A stretch of DNA of 64,000 nucleotides, from NCBI RefSeq assembly GCF_016802725.1, contig NC_052679.1, forward strand, positions 12,629,463 to 12,693,462, read 5' to 3'. Shown here one piece after another: positions 11,312 through 22,199 of the stretch (position 1 is the first letter of the stretch; the number at the start of each line of letters is the position of its first letter). Origin of the DNA: Solenopsis invicta (Eukaryota > Arthropoda > Insecta > Hymenoptera > Formicidae). The position numbers and the translations under genes were made by a program. Below the pieces are notes generated by a model. It saw nothing but the letters and a program-made list of their open reading frames with translations, was not told where the DNA came from and ran no database searches.

Positions 11312-12310
11312 CCCTTAAACACACCGATCCTGTAAAATACGGAAACACATTTTTGGGTTTGGGAGACTTTTTCAACTTTGAGAAGCTATAATTTCGATTA
11401 CAACCAATATTTTTCTACGATTTTTTTTTTAAACAAAAGTTCAAAATCTCAGGAGTGTGACTACATAATCGGCATTGCCGACAAATAATTTATTGTGAAG
11501 TTATAAAAGCAAAACCATTAAGCAAAAATGAGAAATTGGTCAAAAATCCACTTTTCCTTCAAAAAATCATATTTTCGCAACAACAAACGTTTAAGGACTT
11601 TCAAATACGGCGTTTTAAAGCTAAAGAGTCACACTTTCAAAATAAAATTTGGCGAAGTCATTTCTTTTAAAAAGTATAATTATGTAACATGGAGAATATG
11701 AGGTAATTTTGGGCATCTAAAAATCCACTTTTTAAAAAGAATCCTATCTTTTTGCCACAAAAAACTTTAAAGAACTTTACAATACGGCGTTTTAAAGCTA
11801 AAAATTCATACTTTCAAAAAAAATTATATTATTGTCATTTCTATTAAAAAATATGTTTATGTAACCAGGCGAATATGAGGAATTTTGATTAAATCGTATC
11901 TAAAATTGAAAATTGATGTGTGATATGATCATGATATATTTCGGTAAAATTCTTTTTTCTACAACATTTTATAGTATTCCAAGACATTCTTTAGACAGAG
12001 TATATGCAAGTAACATCTGCAAATCGACCTGTTCGAACGTATTTTGTTCAGTTTTTTTATGTAAAATACTCACAAAAAAAGTTTCACTTACACACTACAT
12101 GGGTCACATTGACCCTAACAAAACTTTGCTGCCGTGCCGTTCGAATTCTAGTTGACCAAAAAAGTTGATCAACTATATCAATTGAAAAAGGAGATTTTAA
12201 ACTTTTTTTACGTCTTGGTCCGAACCTCCTATCTATCTCATTCTGTCTTCACATAGCAAACGTTCAAAACTTCATATGGGGTCTCCCAGACCCACTTACG
12301 TATTTAAGGG
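11312..12310 (-). mobile_element. TTAA-1 element, complete copy of 999 bp
   Basis: TTAA at 11308-11311 and 12311-12314 flanks ends reading CCCTTAAACACACCGATC and, inverted at the right, CCCTTAAATACGTAAGTGGG. TTAA duplication and CCC ends are the signature of piggyBac-type integration. A block of about 165 bp containing ATACGGCGTTTTAAAGCTAAA is present twice in tandem (about 11544-11700 and 11725-11880). No transposase is encoded. The frame at 11913-12155 is not conserved among copies. Confidence 0.85.
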
Positions 12311-12967
12311 TTAAAGCTTCTGAATACTCGCCGCGGTCATATTGAAGTCGTAACGTCAAAAGCGAGAAATTGCGTGAAATGACACGTAATTTTGTCCGAC
12401 GTGCTATTTGTAAATAAAGCCAATTTGAATAAAACAGACTAATCAGATGGCTTTAAAACACTTCTAAATATCAGTCAAGGTTTTCCTTTTTTCGACTAGC
12501 AGTCAGTAAATAGTCGTAAAAAGTACGTAAAGTGACACCTATTTAGACAGGAAAACACACGGATAGCTATTGAAAGGACTGAAAAATGTGCTTTTATGTA
12601 TAAAATCTAAAGAAACTTTACTCGCGGTCTATTTTTACGAATTTGGTAAATACGAGAAAAGTCATATTTTCACAATGAAACACATAATAACCAAATGACA
12701 TGTACAACAACAACTCATCCTCAATCTGTCACGTTTCACGTCGATTAGTTTGTTTTATGTATTAAACAAAGTTTATAAAATTAAAAAAATTGAATTTTTC
12801 GACTTTATACAGCTTTTTGATACCTTATTAGTGTAGGTATTATATAAGTGGATCTGTATTCAATGCTAGTTTTCCTACCTTAGGGTATTGAAGCTCCTGT
12901 CTACCCGTCGCAGCCTTTTTTTTTAATCGTGACGTCAAAAGCGTGAAATTGCGTGAAATGACACATA

Positions 12968-14957
12968 CCCAGTCAACAACATGTTAGTACTGTGTCGGCA
13001 GACTGGCGGCAGATTCGATTAAGACGTGTTGGCAGAATGAATTCAACTGATCTCAAATTCTGCTTACGTTCTGTTGACAGAACCTGTTGATATTCTATGT
13101 CAGTGAAATGGCACCAGGCGAGCACGCCGTGTTGCCAGCACATGACGCCAGATAGGCAGCAGAATTCGAACATGACATGCGCAACACAATCTGACGGCAG
13201 ACTGTTAGCACAAATCGAGTACCCCGTGCTAACAAGATCTGACGTCATGCTGGCAGCAGAAATCAAGCATTTTTATTCAAAAATTTCAAAAATTTTTATT
13301 ATAAAAAGAATTTTTTTTCATTTTTCTTGCAGATTTTATTCTTATTTTTATTATGGATTAATCTAATTTGCTATATTCTATTTCACTAATTACGATTACG
13401 CATTATTTTACAATTTTTGAAAACGCATTGAGATCCAACGGGATTCGAATCTAAGATTTCGGGACAATAATCTGATACGCTAACACTGAGCTAATCGTAC
13501 ACTTGTGACATCGTTAATAAAAAGTTATATTTGAAGTAAAGCTGATTTTAATAGAAAGAAACTTACGTGTTGAGTATCGCGCAAACATTCTTACTAGCCC
13601 TTTGATTATTTAGCCTTAAATATTTTTAAAATAAACCATATAAACTATATAAATAATTAAATCTTGCCTAGACTAATATAGTCAAAAAAACAACAATTGG
13701 AAATAGTACAGGAGCACGAAAAAACATTATTGACGTAAAAAACACGTTTGCAAAAATCAATTTTGTTACTAATTGTTATAAACAAATTACTAAAAATTGA
13801 CTGTAGAAGAAAACTAATTACTCCAACCGATTCTACGGGAAAAATGACTAAAGAAACATGTATAACGCTTTTTTAATTATTATAAACAAATTAGTTGCAA
13901 AATTTAATTTTGTAACGTTTTTTTAGTAATTTTTCCCGTAAAATCGATTGGCGCAATCAGTTCTCTTTTAGAGTAAATTTTTAATATTTTTTTATATCAA
14001 TTTGTTGCAAAATTAAGTGTTGAAAAGTTTTTTTTACATCAGTAATGTTTTTTCATGCTTTGGTTGTATTTCTAATTCCAATTTTTTTGAATATTTTTGT
14101 TAGTTAAACCATGGTCAGGAACGGGTTTTAATTATTTATATATGCGGGCAGATGCAGATAGAAATCTGGATACAATACATGCGGAGAGAGACGGATTCCT
14201 GTACATAATCGCGGACAGGTGCAGATAGAAATTGCAGCGTACAGAATGCAAACAGAAACAGACAGAACATATACATAAAGAAATTGATTGGTCCAATAAT
14301 TAAGCAAATGCGTAAGAAAATGGATCAATCACTTTCTTTATGGATATGTTATTTATGCATGCAATTATGAAAGTTTGTTTGAATAGGTCCTTAATAAATT
14401 CATGAAGAGTGACGTCACATTTTAAAAATATGCAAAACAGCTCGGTTTGCTTGATTTCTGCTGCCAGTGTGACGTCAGATCCTGTTAGCACGGAGTACTC
14501 GATTTGTGCTAACCATTTGCCGTCAGATCAGATTGTTTTGTGCAAGTCTTGCTCTAATTCCGTTGCCTATCTAACATTAGATGCTGGCAGCACGGTGTGT
14601 TTGCGTGGTGCTGCTAGTCTGCTGCCAGTCTGTTGCGTCGATTCTGCTCGTTTTTTACCGCTAATCTGACGCCAGGTCTTGTCAGCACGCGGTGCTCGAT
14701 TTCTGCTGCCAATCTGCCATCAGATTGTGTTACACAGGTTATGCTTGATTTCTGTCGCCAATCTGACAACAGTCTTGTTAACACTATTTGTTCGATTTTT
14801 TGCTGGAGTTAAATTCCAACAATTTCTGTCCTATTTCAGAAAGCAGTTTGCACCGCAGATATTGCAGAGTCTGTGTGAAATCTATTGCCTTTCTAGCAAC
14901 AGAAATTGATTTGCAGACTCTCCGAATAGTTTGTTTGTTCACGTTTGGTTGACGGGG
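12968..14957. mobile_element. CCC-end element B, CTGCTGCCA arms, tRNA-like core
   Basis: The ends CCCAGTCAACAACATG and (inverted) CCCCGTCAACCAAACGTG are flanked by TA on both sides (12966-12967, 14958-14959). The homologous uninterrupted repeat at 12395-12410 reads GACACGTAATTTTG, so the insertion site and the 2-bp duplication are directly visible. The left arm (12968-13265) and right arm (14440-14957) consist of variants of TCTGCTGCCA, GACGTCAGAT and GTTAGCAC in both orientations. The core has its own internal inverted repeat (13690-13900 against 13900-14130) and a tRNA-like sequence. No transposase. Confidence 0.8.
13436..13500 (-). ncRNA. tRNA-derived sequence
   Basis: On the minus strand the order is an A-box-like TTAGCTCAGTGTTAGCG, a plausible anticodon-arm interval, then the B-box-like AGATTCGAATCCCG. 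Spacing of about 35 bases between boxes fits a tRNA. Acceptor pairing is not convincing, so it is probably a tRNA pseudogene or SINE-like head embedded in element B. A related copy lies at 50218-50290 on the plus strand. Confidence 0.6.
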
Positions 14958-15387
14958 TAATTTTGTCCGACGTCTCATTTGTAAATAAAGACAATTTAGA
15001 TAAAACAGACTAATCAGATGGCTTTAAAACATAAAAATGCGTCTCAACTATCCTTTTTTCGCTTAAGTCAGTAAATAGTCATAAAAAGCATGTAAAGTGA
15101 CGCATATTTAGACAGGAAAACACAAGGATAGCTACTGAAATGATTGAAATATGTGCTTTTATGTATAAAATTTAAAGAAACTTTACTTACGGTCTATTTT
15201 TACGAGTTTGGTAAATACGAGACATAATATTTTTACAATAAAACACATAATAACAAAATGACATGCATAACAACAATATCTCATCATCAATCTGTCACGT
15301 TTTACGTCTATTAGTTCTAATTTTTTCCGCGACGGAATGTCACTACCATCATCGCAGAGTTCTCGGCTGAAGTGCCAAGAGCCTTAA

Positions 15388-15542
15388 GATTGGTTTATGC
15401 AGGCAATAACTGCTAACTTATGCAGGAATCGGTAAGAAATTAACCAATCATAATCGATTTATAAAAGAATAATCGATTATGATTGGTCAATTTCTTATCG
15501 GTTCCGGCATAAGTTAGCGGTTATTGCCTGCATAAACCAATC
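15388..15542. mobile_element. 155-bp palindromic MITE, Harbinger type
   Basis: The arms 15388-15460 and 15471-15542 are near-perfect inverted copies (GATTGGTTTATGCAGGCAAT at the end) around a loop of about 10 bases. TAA directly flanks both sides (15385-15387, 15543-15545), matching the 3-bp TAA/TTA duplication of PIF/Harbinger. Few arm mismatches suggest a fairly recent insertion. Confidence 0.8.
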
Positions 15543-16679
15543 TAATATGAAAATATTCATGAAACATCTGTCAACATAGTTGAAGATTTCGTAGTTAATG
15601 TTTGTTCCTATAGAGGTATAATGATTTATGCTGCATAACAATTTTATGTTCCAAACCGCATTATGAACAAAATATGAAAGAAAAAAATATAAACAAAACA
15701 ATTTCAGAAAGCGACGAAAATACAAAATAATATAACAGTATCAATAATACAATTTGCAAGAGAAAATTGTGCAAATTTTCTTGTTTCAAAAATTTATTTT
15801 TAGTAAATTGTATATAGAGAAAAGTTATAAATGTATGAACTATGCATTTTTATTTCTTTAAGCAGATTATATTTTTATCAGTATTAATATAATGCAATGT
15901 TTAGTTTCGGAGAAATAACAATACCATTTTAGAAAGGCTGTGTAGTATACCATTTTAGGTTATGCAGTATTGGCGATTTTTCTCTAATTGTAAGTATATT
16001 TTACATATAATTTTTCAAAATGTGCAACGATCTGATATAATAAATTTAATTATTATTTCTTTTAAAATACTTTGGATTTTTTTAAGGCTCTTGAATAGAA
16101 AGTGGAGAACTCTACGTTGACGGTGGCGACATAGTATCGGGGAAAAAAATTAGAATTAATAGACATGAAACATTGACATATTGACGATAAAATTTTGTTT
16201 TATACATCATTTTGTTATTATGTTTTATTATGAAAATGTGACTTGAATTTACCAAATTACCAATTCGTAAAAATGAGTCATAAATTATCTTTGAATTTTA
16301 TATGGAAAAGCGTACTTTTTTACTCTTTTCAATAGCAATCCATGTGTTTTTCTACTTAATAGACTTCACTTCATATACTTTTTACTACTATTTACTGAAT
16401 ATCGGGGGAAAAAGGAGAATTAAGAACCATTTCTTCAAGTATGATAAAAAGATTTGATTAATTTGTTTTATCCAAATGTTTTTTATGTACAAATGGCACG
16501 CAAAAAAACTTCAATTCAACTGGTATCTTTTTGTCTGAATAAGTTTCACTTAAGTGCTTTTTACGATTATTAATTGTTAAAGGAGAAAAGAATAGGTAAA
16601 GCCTATTTTCACAAGTGTTTTAAAGACCTCAGTGAAGTTAGCCAGGCAACTTCAACGTATTGAACTTTAATTAATTGCA

Positions 16680-16885
16680 TTCGTTTGGTGGTCGTTTGGT
16701 GGTCTTTGGTAGTCTAGTCTGATCGTTTGGTGGTTAGTCGTTTTCCTGTAAAATAAAGAAGTAATTTTCGGTGTGAAGTTAGCCGGACAATTTTTATTTT
16801 TCAACCGATTTAACTCAAACAGGGCTCATTCGACGCGGAATCGTTTGGTGGTCACGAATATCGCGATGAAAACGTTTGGTGATCA
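16680..16885 (+). repeat. Interspersed CGTTTGGTGGTC motif
   Basis: CGTTTGGTGGTC or a near copy occurs about six times between 16680 and 16885, with a repeated GTGAAGTTAGCC block (about 16632 and 16774). It may be a decayed minisatellite abutting the ISL2EU-like transposon. Confidence 0.55.
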
Positions 16886-17358
16886 ATCGTTTTCCCGGAA
16901 AATAGAAAAAACCGTACGTTCACGCCATGGGTTTTTACGAATTTTTTTTTCCGTGATACTTTTGAGGTACCACTTTTATATTTACATATAAGCTCTCTAA
17001 ACCCTCTACTTTAACATATTTTTTTTGCAAATTGATCGTACGTGAGGAACATGGTTAAAAATACCATTTATTCGCGCAACGTTGCGCTACGCCGCGCCGA
17101 TCAGGCGGCCACGGTTCCGAAGCGCCGCTGCGTACGACGCAAACGCAGCGGCGCGGCGGCTGATTATAAGGTGTAGGAGTGGGGTAGCCGAAGCTTGTCG
17201 AATGGACCCGATGTCTGATAAACGCTGGCTAGCGCCTAGCTCAATCCCGTTCGACGCTTTCGGCTCACGCAACGGCAGCAGCGACTACGCCGATTTTGAA
17301 AAAACATCGCATTGTTGCTTTCTTTAGGTATCTTTTGTAGATTTTTTTTCAATAAAAA

Positions 17359-19412
17359 ATGTCTACTCCATTAAAAGTACACTTACAGTGTGCTGGCTGT
17401 GACATTAGTTTAAATAAAAATGGAAGAAAAAAATTAATACTTAATGAAGAAGAAGCGAATTCTTTTTCTAGGTGTTTAAAAAGAACGATATCCATTAATG
17501 ATATTTGTGCCACAAGTGTCGGTTTTCTGTTTATAAAAAGGCATTCAAAAGAAATGATTCTGAATTGGAAATTGATAATCTTCCTTCTTCCAAACTTCTG
17601 ATCCGACATTCGAAGTTAAGTTAAAATTAAAGGAAACCATGCTTGACGTTAAATATATTGAGATTCCTATTCAGAGGACAGTTTCTACACATAAATATTG
17701 TTGTCTTTGTTGTCTTTCTTCCACAAAAAATCTTATGATAATTTCGGAAAAAGCTCAAATGCAGTCATACATTAAGAAAAAAATATATATACCAGTTGGT
17801 AATCGATGTTGTCGAAGTCATCTAATAAAAAATCGAATTTTTGAAGACAATCTTAATCTTCTGAAGATACACTCTAACACTACAAGTTTTACTGGGTTAG
17901 AATTATCCAAAATGATGGAAACTCTTTCTATCAAATATGATTCAACATTACTTGACAAAGTTGGTGAATTCACTCTTTCAGAGAAACAGCTTGATGTCTT
18001 TACGGGATTAACTTGGGACAATCTTATTCAAATAAAAGACATGATGATTTCATTGAGAAATAATAAGTCCCGTTCAATAATTCAAGCTCTGGTTGCATTT
18101 CTTTTAAAATTACGTACGGGAAACTCTAATAAAATGATAGCTTCCATCTTACAATTGGAAAATGAACAATCAGTTTCAGATTATTCTGCGAGCATAATTA
18201 AGTCTTTTGAAAATGACATTTTACCATTTCATTTTGGCTTATATAATGTTAATAGGAATGATCTCATTCAAAATCATAATATAAAAATAACAAAAAAATT
18301 GTTTAATGGTTATGACAACCTATTTTTGATTTGCGATGGTACGTACGTCCGACATCAAAAAAGTACTAACAACGAGTACCAGAGGAAATCTTTCTCAGGG
18401 CAAAAGAAAGTTTCCCTCTGTTCACTATCTGTACAACTGACGGATACATAGTTGACATGCTCGGACCGTATCTTGCAAATCAAAATGATGCGGAAATCTT
18501 GAAGAACATTATTCAAGATCCAAATGATTTATCTAAATTGTTAATAGAAGGTAATACTTTTGTCCTTGATCGCGGTTTCCGAGATATAGTACATGATTTA
18601 GAGAAAAAAAAGTTTACAGTTTTAATGCCTGCATTGAAAGGAAAACAAAAACAATTGTCAACAAAGAAGTCTAATCAGTCTCGATTTGTTACTAAAATTC
18701 GCTGGGCAGTTGAATCTGTCCATGGAGTATTGAAACAAAAGTATCGTCTTCTGGATCACAAAATTGACAATAAGTTAATACCAAAAGTTGGAATTCATTT
18801 TAGAATTGCATCATTTTTGAACAATACTTTTGGGAAAAGACTACAATCTGATATAGAAATTGCGGGTGAAATTGTACAGAGGATGCATGAGCAAAAATAT
18901 ATGAAAAATACTTTAGCTATTGAGGCTGAAGAAAAAGGATGGTTTCGCCGAAAACTTCTTTTCCAAAATATTACATCTGACGATCTTTTGGATTTTCCGG
19001 AACTGACTGAAAGAGATATGAAAATTTTATTTACCGGTTCGTATCAACTTTCTCAAGTCATGTCGTATTTGGCAGAGATGGTAGACAAAAACGGGAAATT
19101 AAACATACAGTATGTTAAGGATGAAAAAAATGTTCTTAAACTAAAAGTTCCATCTCGACATATTTCGCGTACAGGTGTTTTGTGAGGTACAAACCAAATA
19201 GTATTGGTGTTTCGGGTATAACCCAATATGCATGTGAATGTACTAATGGTAGGCGAACTGTTGGTTGTTGCTCACATATTGCTGCAATAATATATTATTT
19301 ATCACATGCAAGGTATTTGTCAAAAATATTTAAACCAGCAGAAATACTTAGCAATATATTTAAAAAAGATAATTCTATCCCAGTTATTCAAAGTGATAGT
19401 GAAGATGATTAA
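17359..19412 (+). pseudogene. ISL2EU-like DDE transposase with SWIM zinc finger, frameshifted
   Basis: Translation starts plausibly at 17359 with a Cys-pair region (CAGCD, then C-H-K-C in a shifted frame near 17510). A second Cys-rich stretch follows (KYCCLCCLSSTKN, GNRCCRSHL, about 17690-17825). A helix-turn-helix-like region with a TGLTWDNL motif precedes the catalytic core. The core shows LICDGTYVRHQ (first Asp, about 18330), LDRGFRDI (second Asp, about 18565) and RWAVESVHGVLKQ (Glu, about 18710). The C-terminus has CECTNGRRTVGCCSH, a CxC...CxH SWIM finger, then an acidic tail. Frameshifts near 17510, 18425 and 19175 split it into four pieces. The catalytic residues are all still present. 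Confidence 0.85.
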
Positions 19413-19485
19413 TGGTGAGAGGCGAGGGGACTCACCATAAAAAAACACCCTTTCTTAATGGTGAGAGGCGAGGGGACTCACCTTA
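19410..19485 (+). repeat. Two tandem copies of a small hairpin
   Basis: TAATGGTGAGAGGCGAGGGG followed by ACTCACC occurs at 19410-19436 and again at 19458-19484, just after the transposase stop codon. GGTGAG pairs with CTCACC in each copy, giving a 6-bp stem. It might act as a 3' end or terminator-like structure of the element. That role is a guess. Confidence 0.6.
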
Positions 19486-19932
19486 AAAAAGCATCCCGAA
19501 AAAGGAGTTTGAAAACGTACTGCAACCTCCTCGTGGTAAACTCCGGGAACTATAAGTTTCATATAGGCTAACTGCAGACGTTATTAATAGGAATATTATA
19601 TATTATTACATACTATTACCATAATATGCTGAATAATAAAATCTTTATTTCTATTAATTTTCTTAGCAACTAAACATTGCAATACTGCAACAAGGCTAGT
19701 ATGTAAGTTCCACGGCAACGACCGTCGTACACAGCGGTGAGTCGAGGCCGTGGCCGCCCGGTCGGCGCGGCGTAGCGCAACGTTGCGCGAATAATTATTA
19801 TTTTTAACCATGTTCCCCACGTACAATCAATGTGCAAAAAAAATATGTTAAAGTAGAGGGTTTAGACAAGCTTTTATGTAAATATAAAAGTGGTACCTCA
19901 AAAGTATCACGGAAAAAAAAATTCGTAAAAAA

Positions 19933-20442
19933 TTCAAAATTTTTTTTTACCGTTTTCTTTCATCACAAAAATTACACAAAATTTCCTAATATTTACCTAA
20001 ACGATGATTACAACATATATTTTTTTCATTAAAATCGGTCCAGCCGTTTTCGAAAAAAACCACTTTTTAAATTTTACTTCCTCCTTCCATAACTCTCTAA
20101 AAAATGCATTTTTAAGGATAATATTTTAGGAAGTTTTACATCTCAAGGATGCCAACTAATGATACCAATTTGAGCTCGATTGGTGTGGGGGCAAATTTCA
20201 CATGCTTACTCTGCTATGCCCTTTGTTAAAATAAAAATTTATTTTCATTGTTTAAATTGATTCGTCCTATTCTACTAGCATTTAATTTTCATCTACTTTA
20301 GTTATATCGATAAAAATATTCATAGTAAAATATTTATGTATTATCTTTATCGTTTATCTTGATTTATTATGTAATTTATTCTGAATCTGAAATATTTATG
20401 TTACTATTTCTCAGCGTTATTTGCTAAACACACCCAATGTTT
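19933..20442. other. AT-rich spacer
   Basis: I recognise no gene or terminal repeat in these 510 bases. Confidence 0.4.
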
Positions 20443-20448
20443 GAGAGT

Positions 20449-20539
20449 GCGTTCAGATTCCATAAACCACTAGGGAGCTTTTCATTAGCTCCGCCTATTT
20501 ACCCAGTCACCCAGAGATCCGGGCGGAGAATCTGAACGC
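20449..20539. mobile_element. 91-bp MITE inside the GAGGGTGC end
   Basis: GCGTTCAGATTC at 20449 and GAATCTGAACGC at 20528 form a perfect 12-bp inverted repeat. Removing it restores a left end that aligns with the right end of the host element. If the outer GC on both sides is the duplication, the element is 20451-20537. Confidence 0.65.
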
Positions 20540-21015
20540 AGCCTGCTGTCTGGGGCGTAACTTGCGTAAGAGTAACTTGCGGCGACCAATGATATTGTTT
20601 TATTGGAACATCAGCTTCCTCCTAGTTACTTTTTACGTTATTATCGTTACGTCGAATCCAATTTCCTGCGTAAGAAACGCTGTGTACATATAGTAATACA
20701 TGTATTGGTAACACATGTATTACTTAAATAAGCAGAACAAAGTTGAAGGATGGATAATGAAATCAGGGTAAGTTAAGAAACAGTTTTATATTAAATTTAT
20801 TATTTATAATAGCTATTCTGTAATAACATTCTGTCATATCCAACCTTCTTGCGATATTGAAACAAAATTTTATAGTTGTACATTAATAGATATGTCCGTG
20901 TTGCTTGAATTTCTTGCATGTAAAATGCTTTCTTTTTCTTAAATGTCTAACATATATTTATTTCGTTTTAAATATATAAATTTTTAAAAATTACAAGTAA
21001 CAGGAATGTATGCCC

Positions 21016-21774
21016 CTTAGAACATATAGTACTGGAAGGAGCATAGCCCTATCAGCCCCGTGCATTTGATTGTCCGAGAGTAGATTGACAAGGATGGAGA
21101 GATGATGGTCCTAACTTGTAATGCGCATGCTCCATACAGATGCGTGCACGGTCGCCATCCAAGGCATCTAAGCTAACCTTCAATTGAGCTTTGTAAGTAT
21201 TGAGTTGTACTGAGTTCAGGACGCGTAATCAAAAAACCCCTTTGGAAGAATTGGTCACTGTTCTACGAAATTGTGACAATAATGTATTGCTACATTTGCA
21301 AGGAACGAGATCAGGCGTCTACATATCACATGTAAGTTTAATTATTTACAAGATCTGTTTTTTAATCACAGAACAGAAATGATTAGATTAATTATTAAAC
21401 AATATTTAAAGATTTGAATCCATCATACGAATAAGCAACTTTGCGAAAAAGATAATTATATCAGGCACAAATATACGAAACTTGTACTGTTCGATAACCA
21501 ATAAATAAATATACAAATTATTATTTACATTTGAATGCGTTTTTATTCAGTTAATATAAATTATAATTTGTCACTTGTCACTTCAATATTTTTTTTATCA
21601 TAAATTAGTTTTTTATTGACCGTTATACATATACCGTTTTGTGCTATAATTCATTTGCTCGCGCTTCTCTGATCATGCGCATTACAAACTAGTATCATCA
21701 TCTATCTATCTTTGTCAATCTATTCGATGACACTTTCAAGAGACTATGCTCCTTCCAGGATTATATGTTCTAAG
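21016..21774 (+). mobile_element. hAT MITE, copy 1 (759 bp)
   Basis: The 8-bp duplication GTATGCCC lies at 21008-21015 and 21775-21782. The ends are CTTAGAACATATAG and CTATGCTCC...TGTTCTAAG, inverted over about 31 bp. It is almost identical to the copy at 40362-41113. A 60-codon frame (MSCTEFRTRNQKTPLEEL) is present in both copies with few changes, but nothing indicates a function. Shared small indels relative to copy 2 are visible near 21150 and 21280. Confidence 0.9.
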
Positions 21775-22199
21775 GTATGCCCGCACAGGTTAGATTCGCA
21801 CATAGATGATTCACACATACTAGTGTGCAGAGTATCAGTTCCACATGAGGCGTACTTTCCGAGACGCGTAAATTACAAAAACCAATCGTAAATTTGTTTA
21901 GCATTTCTGTTAGAGAGTACAAGAGAAACCCTAATCAGCAATTGGTTGCATTAGATACGCATTTTTTGAAATTCCGCGAAATACGCTTCATGTGAAAAAA
22001 AACTTTTAAAATGGCGTAACGTATTTTAGAAATTACTAGAATACGCAAATTATGCTACGCAAGTTACGCCGCATGTGACGGCACCCTCAAACAAATGTTT
22101 AAAAAAAAAAAAATATATAGTAATTAAATGAATTGGGACTTTAAGAAGCATCGAGAATTAAAGTTAATCCAAGCTGATTACAAAGCAAATTAAAATGAA

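Larger units (their letters stand above)
12340..16520. repeat. Duplicated and inverted repeat complex
   Basis: A block of about 420-560 bp occurs three times. Copy one is 12340-12760. Copy two is a direct repeat starting at about 12925 and resuming at 14958 after an insertion, ending near 15350. Copy three is inverted and more diverged at about 16085-16520. Markers are GTCAGTAAATAGTC, TGTGCTTTTATGTATAAAAT and GGTCTATTTTTACGA. The uninterrupted copy one supplies the empty site for CCC-end element B. No protein is encoded. Confidence 0.8.
16932..19932 (+). mobile_element. ISL2EU/Harbinger-like DNA transposon, about 3.0 kb
   Basis: Long terminal inverted repeats of about 180 bp bound it: 16932-17114 and 19748-19932. 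They share TTTTTACGAA at the tip, AAACCCTCTACTTTAACATA in the middle and GCGCAACGTTGCGCTACGCC at the inner end, itself palindromic at CGCAACGTTGCG. The enclosed gene encodes a DDE transposase with a SWIM zinc finger, broken by frameshifts. A 2-bp target duplication would be expected for ISL2EU, but I cannot fix it because the tips are AT-rich. A GC-rich patch (17085-17290) follows the left repeat. Confidence 0.8.
20443..22088. mobile_element. Non-autonomous element with GAGGGTGC ends
   Basis: The right end, read inverted, is GAGGGTGCCGTCACATGCGG followed by CGTAACTTGCGTAG. The left end is GAGAGTGC, interrupted by a 91-bp MITE, then GTCTGGGGCGTAACTTGCGTA. Both arms carry GCGTAACTTGCG. The core contains a hAT MITE (21016-21774). 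No protein of its own is visible. The target duplication is unclear. Confidence 0.6.

Noticed and set aside
17082..17327. Arg/Ala-rich frame in the GC-rich patch after the left inverted repeat
   Set aside because: It lies partly within the terminal inverted repeat and has an equally long antisense frame; no similarity is recognised.
21200..21382. 60-codon frame conserved in two hAT MITE copies as a gene
   Set aside because: Conservation equals that of the surrounding noncoding MITE and simply reflects recent copying.
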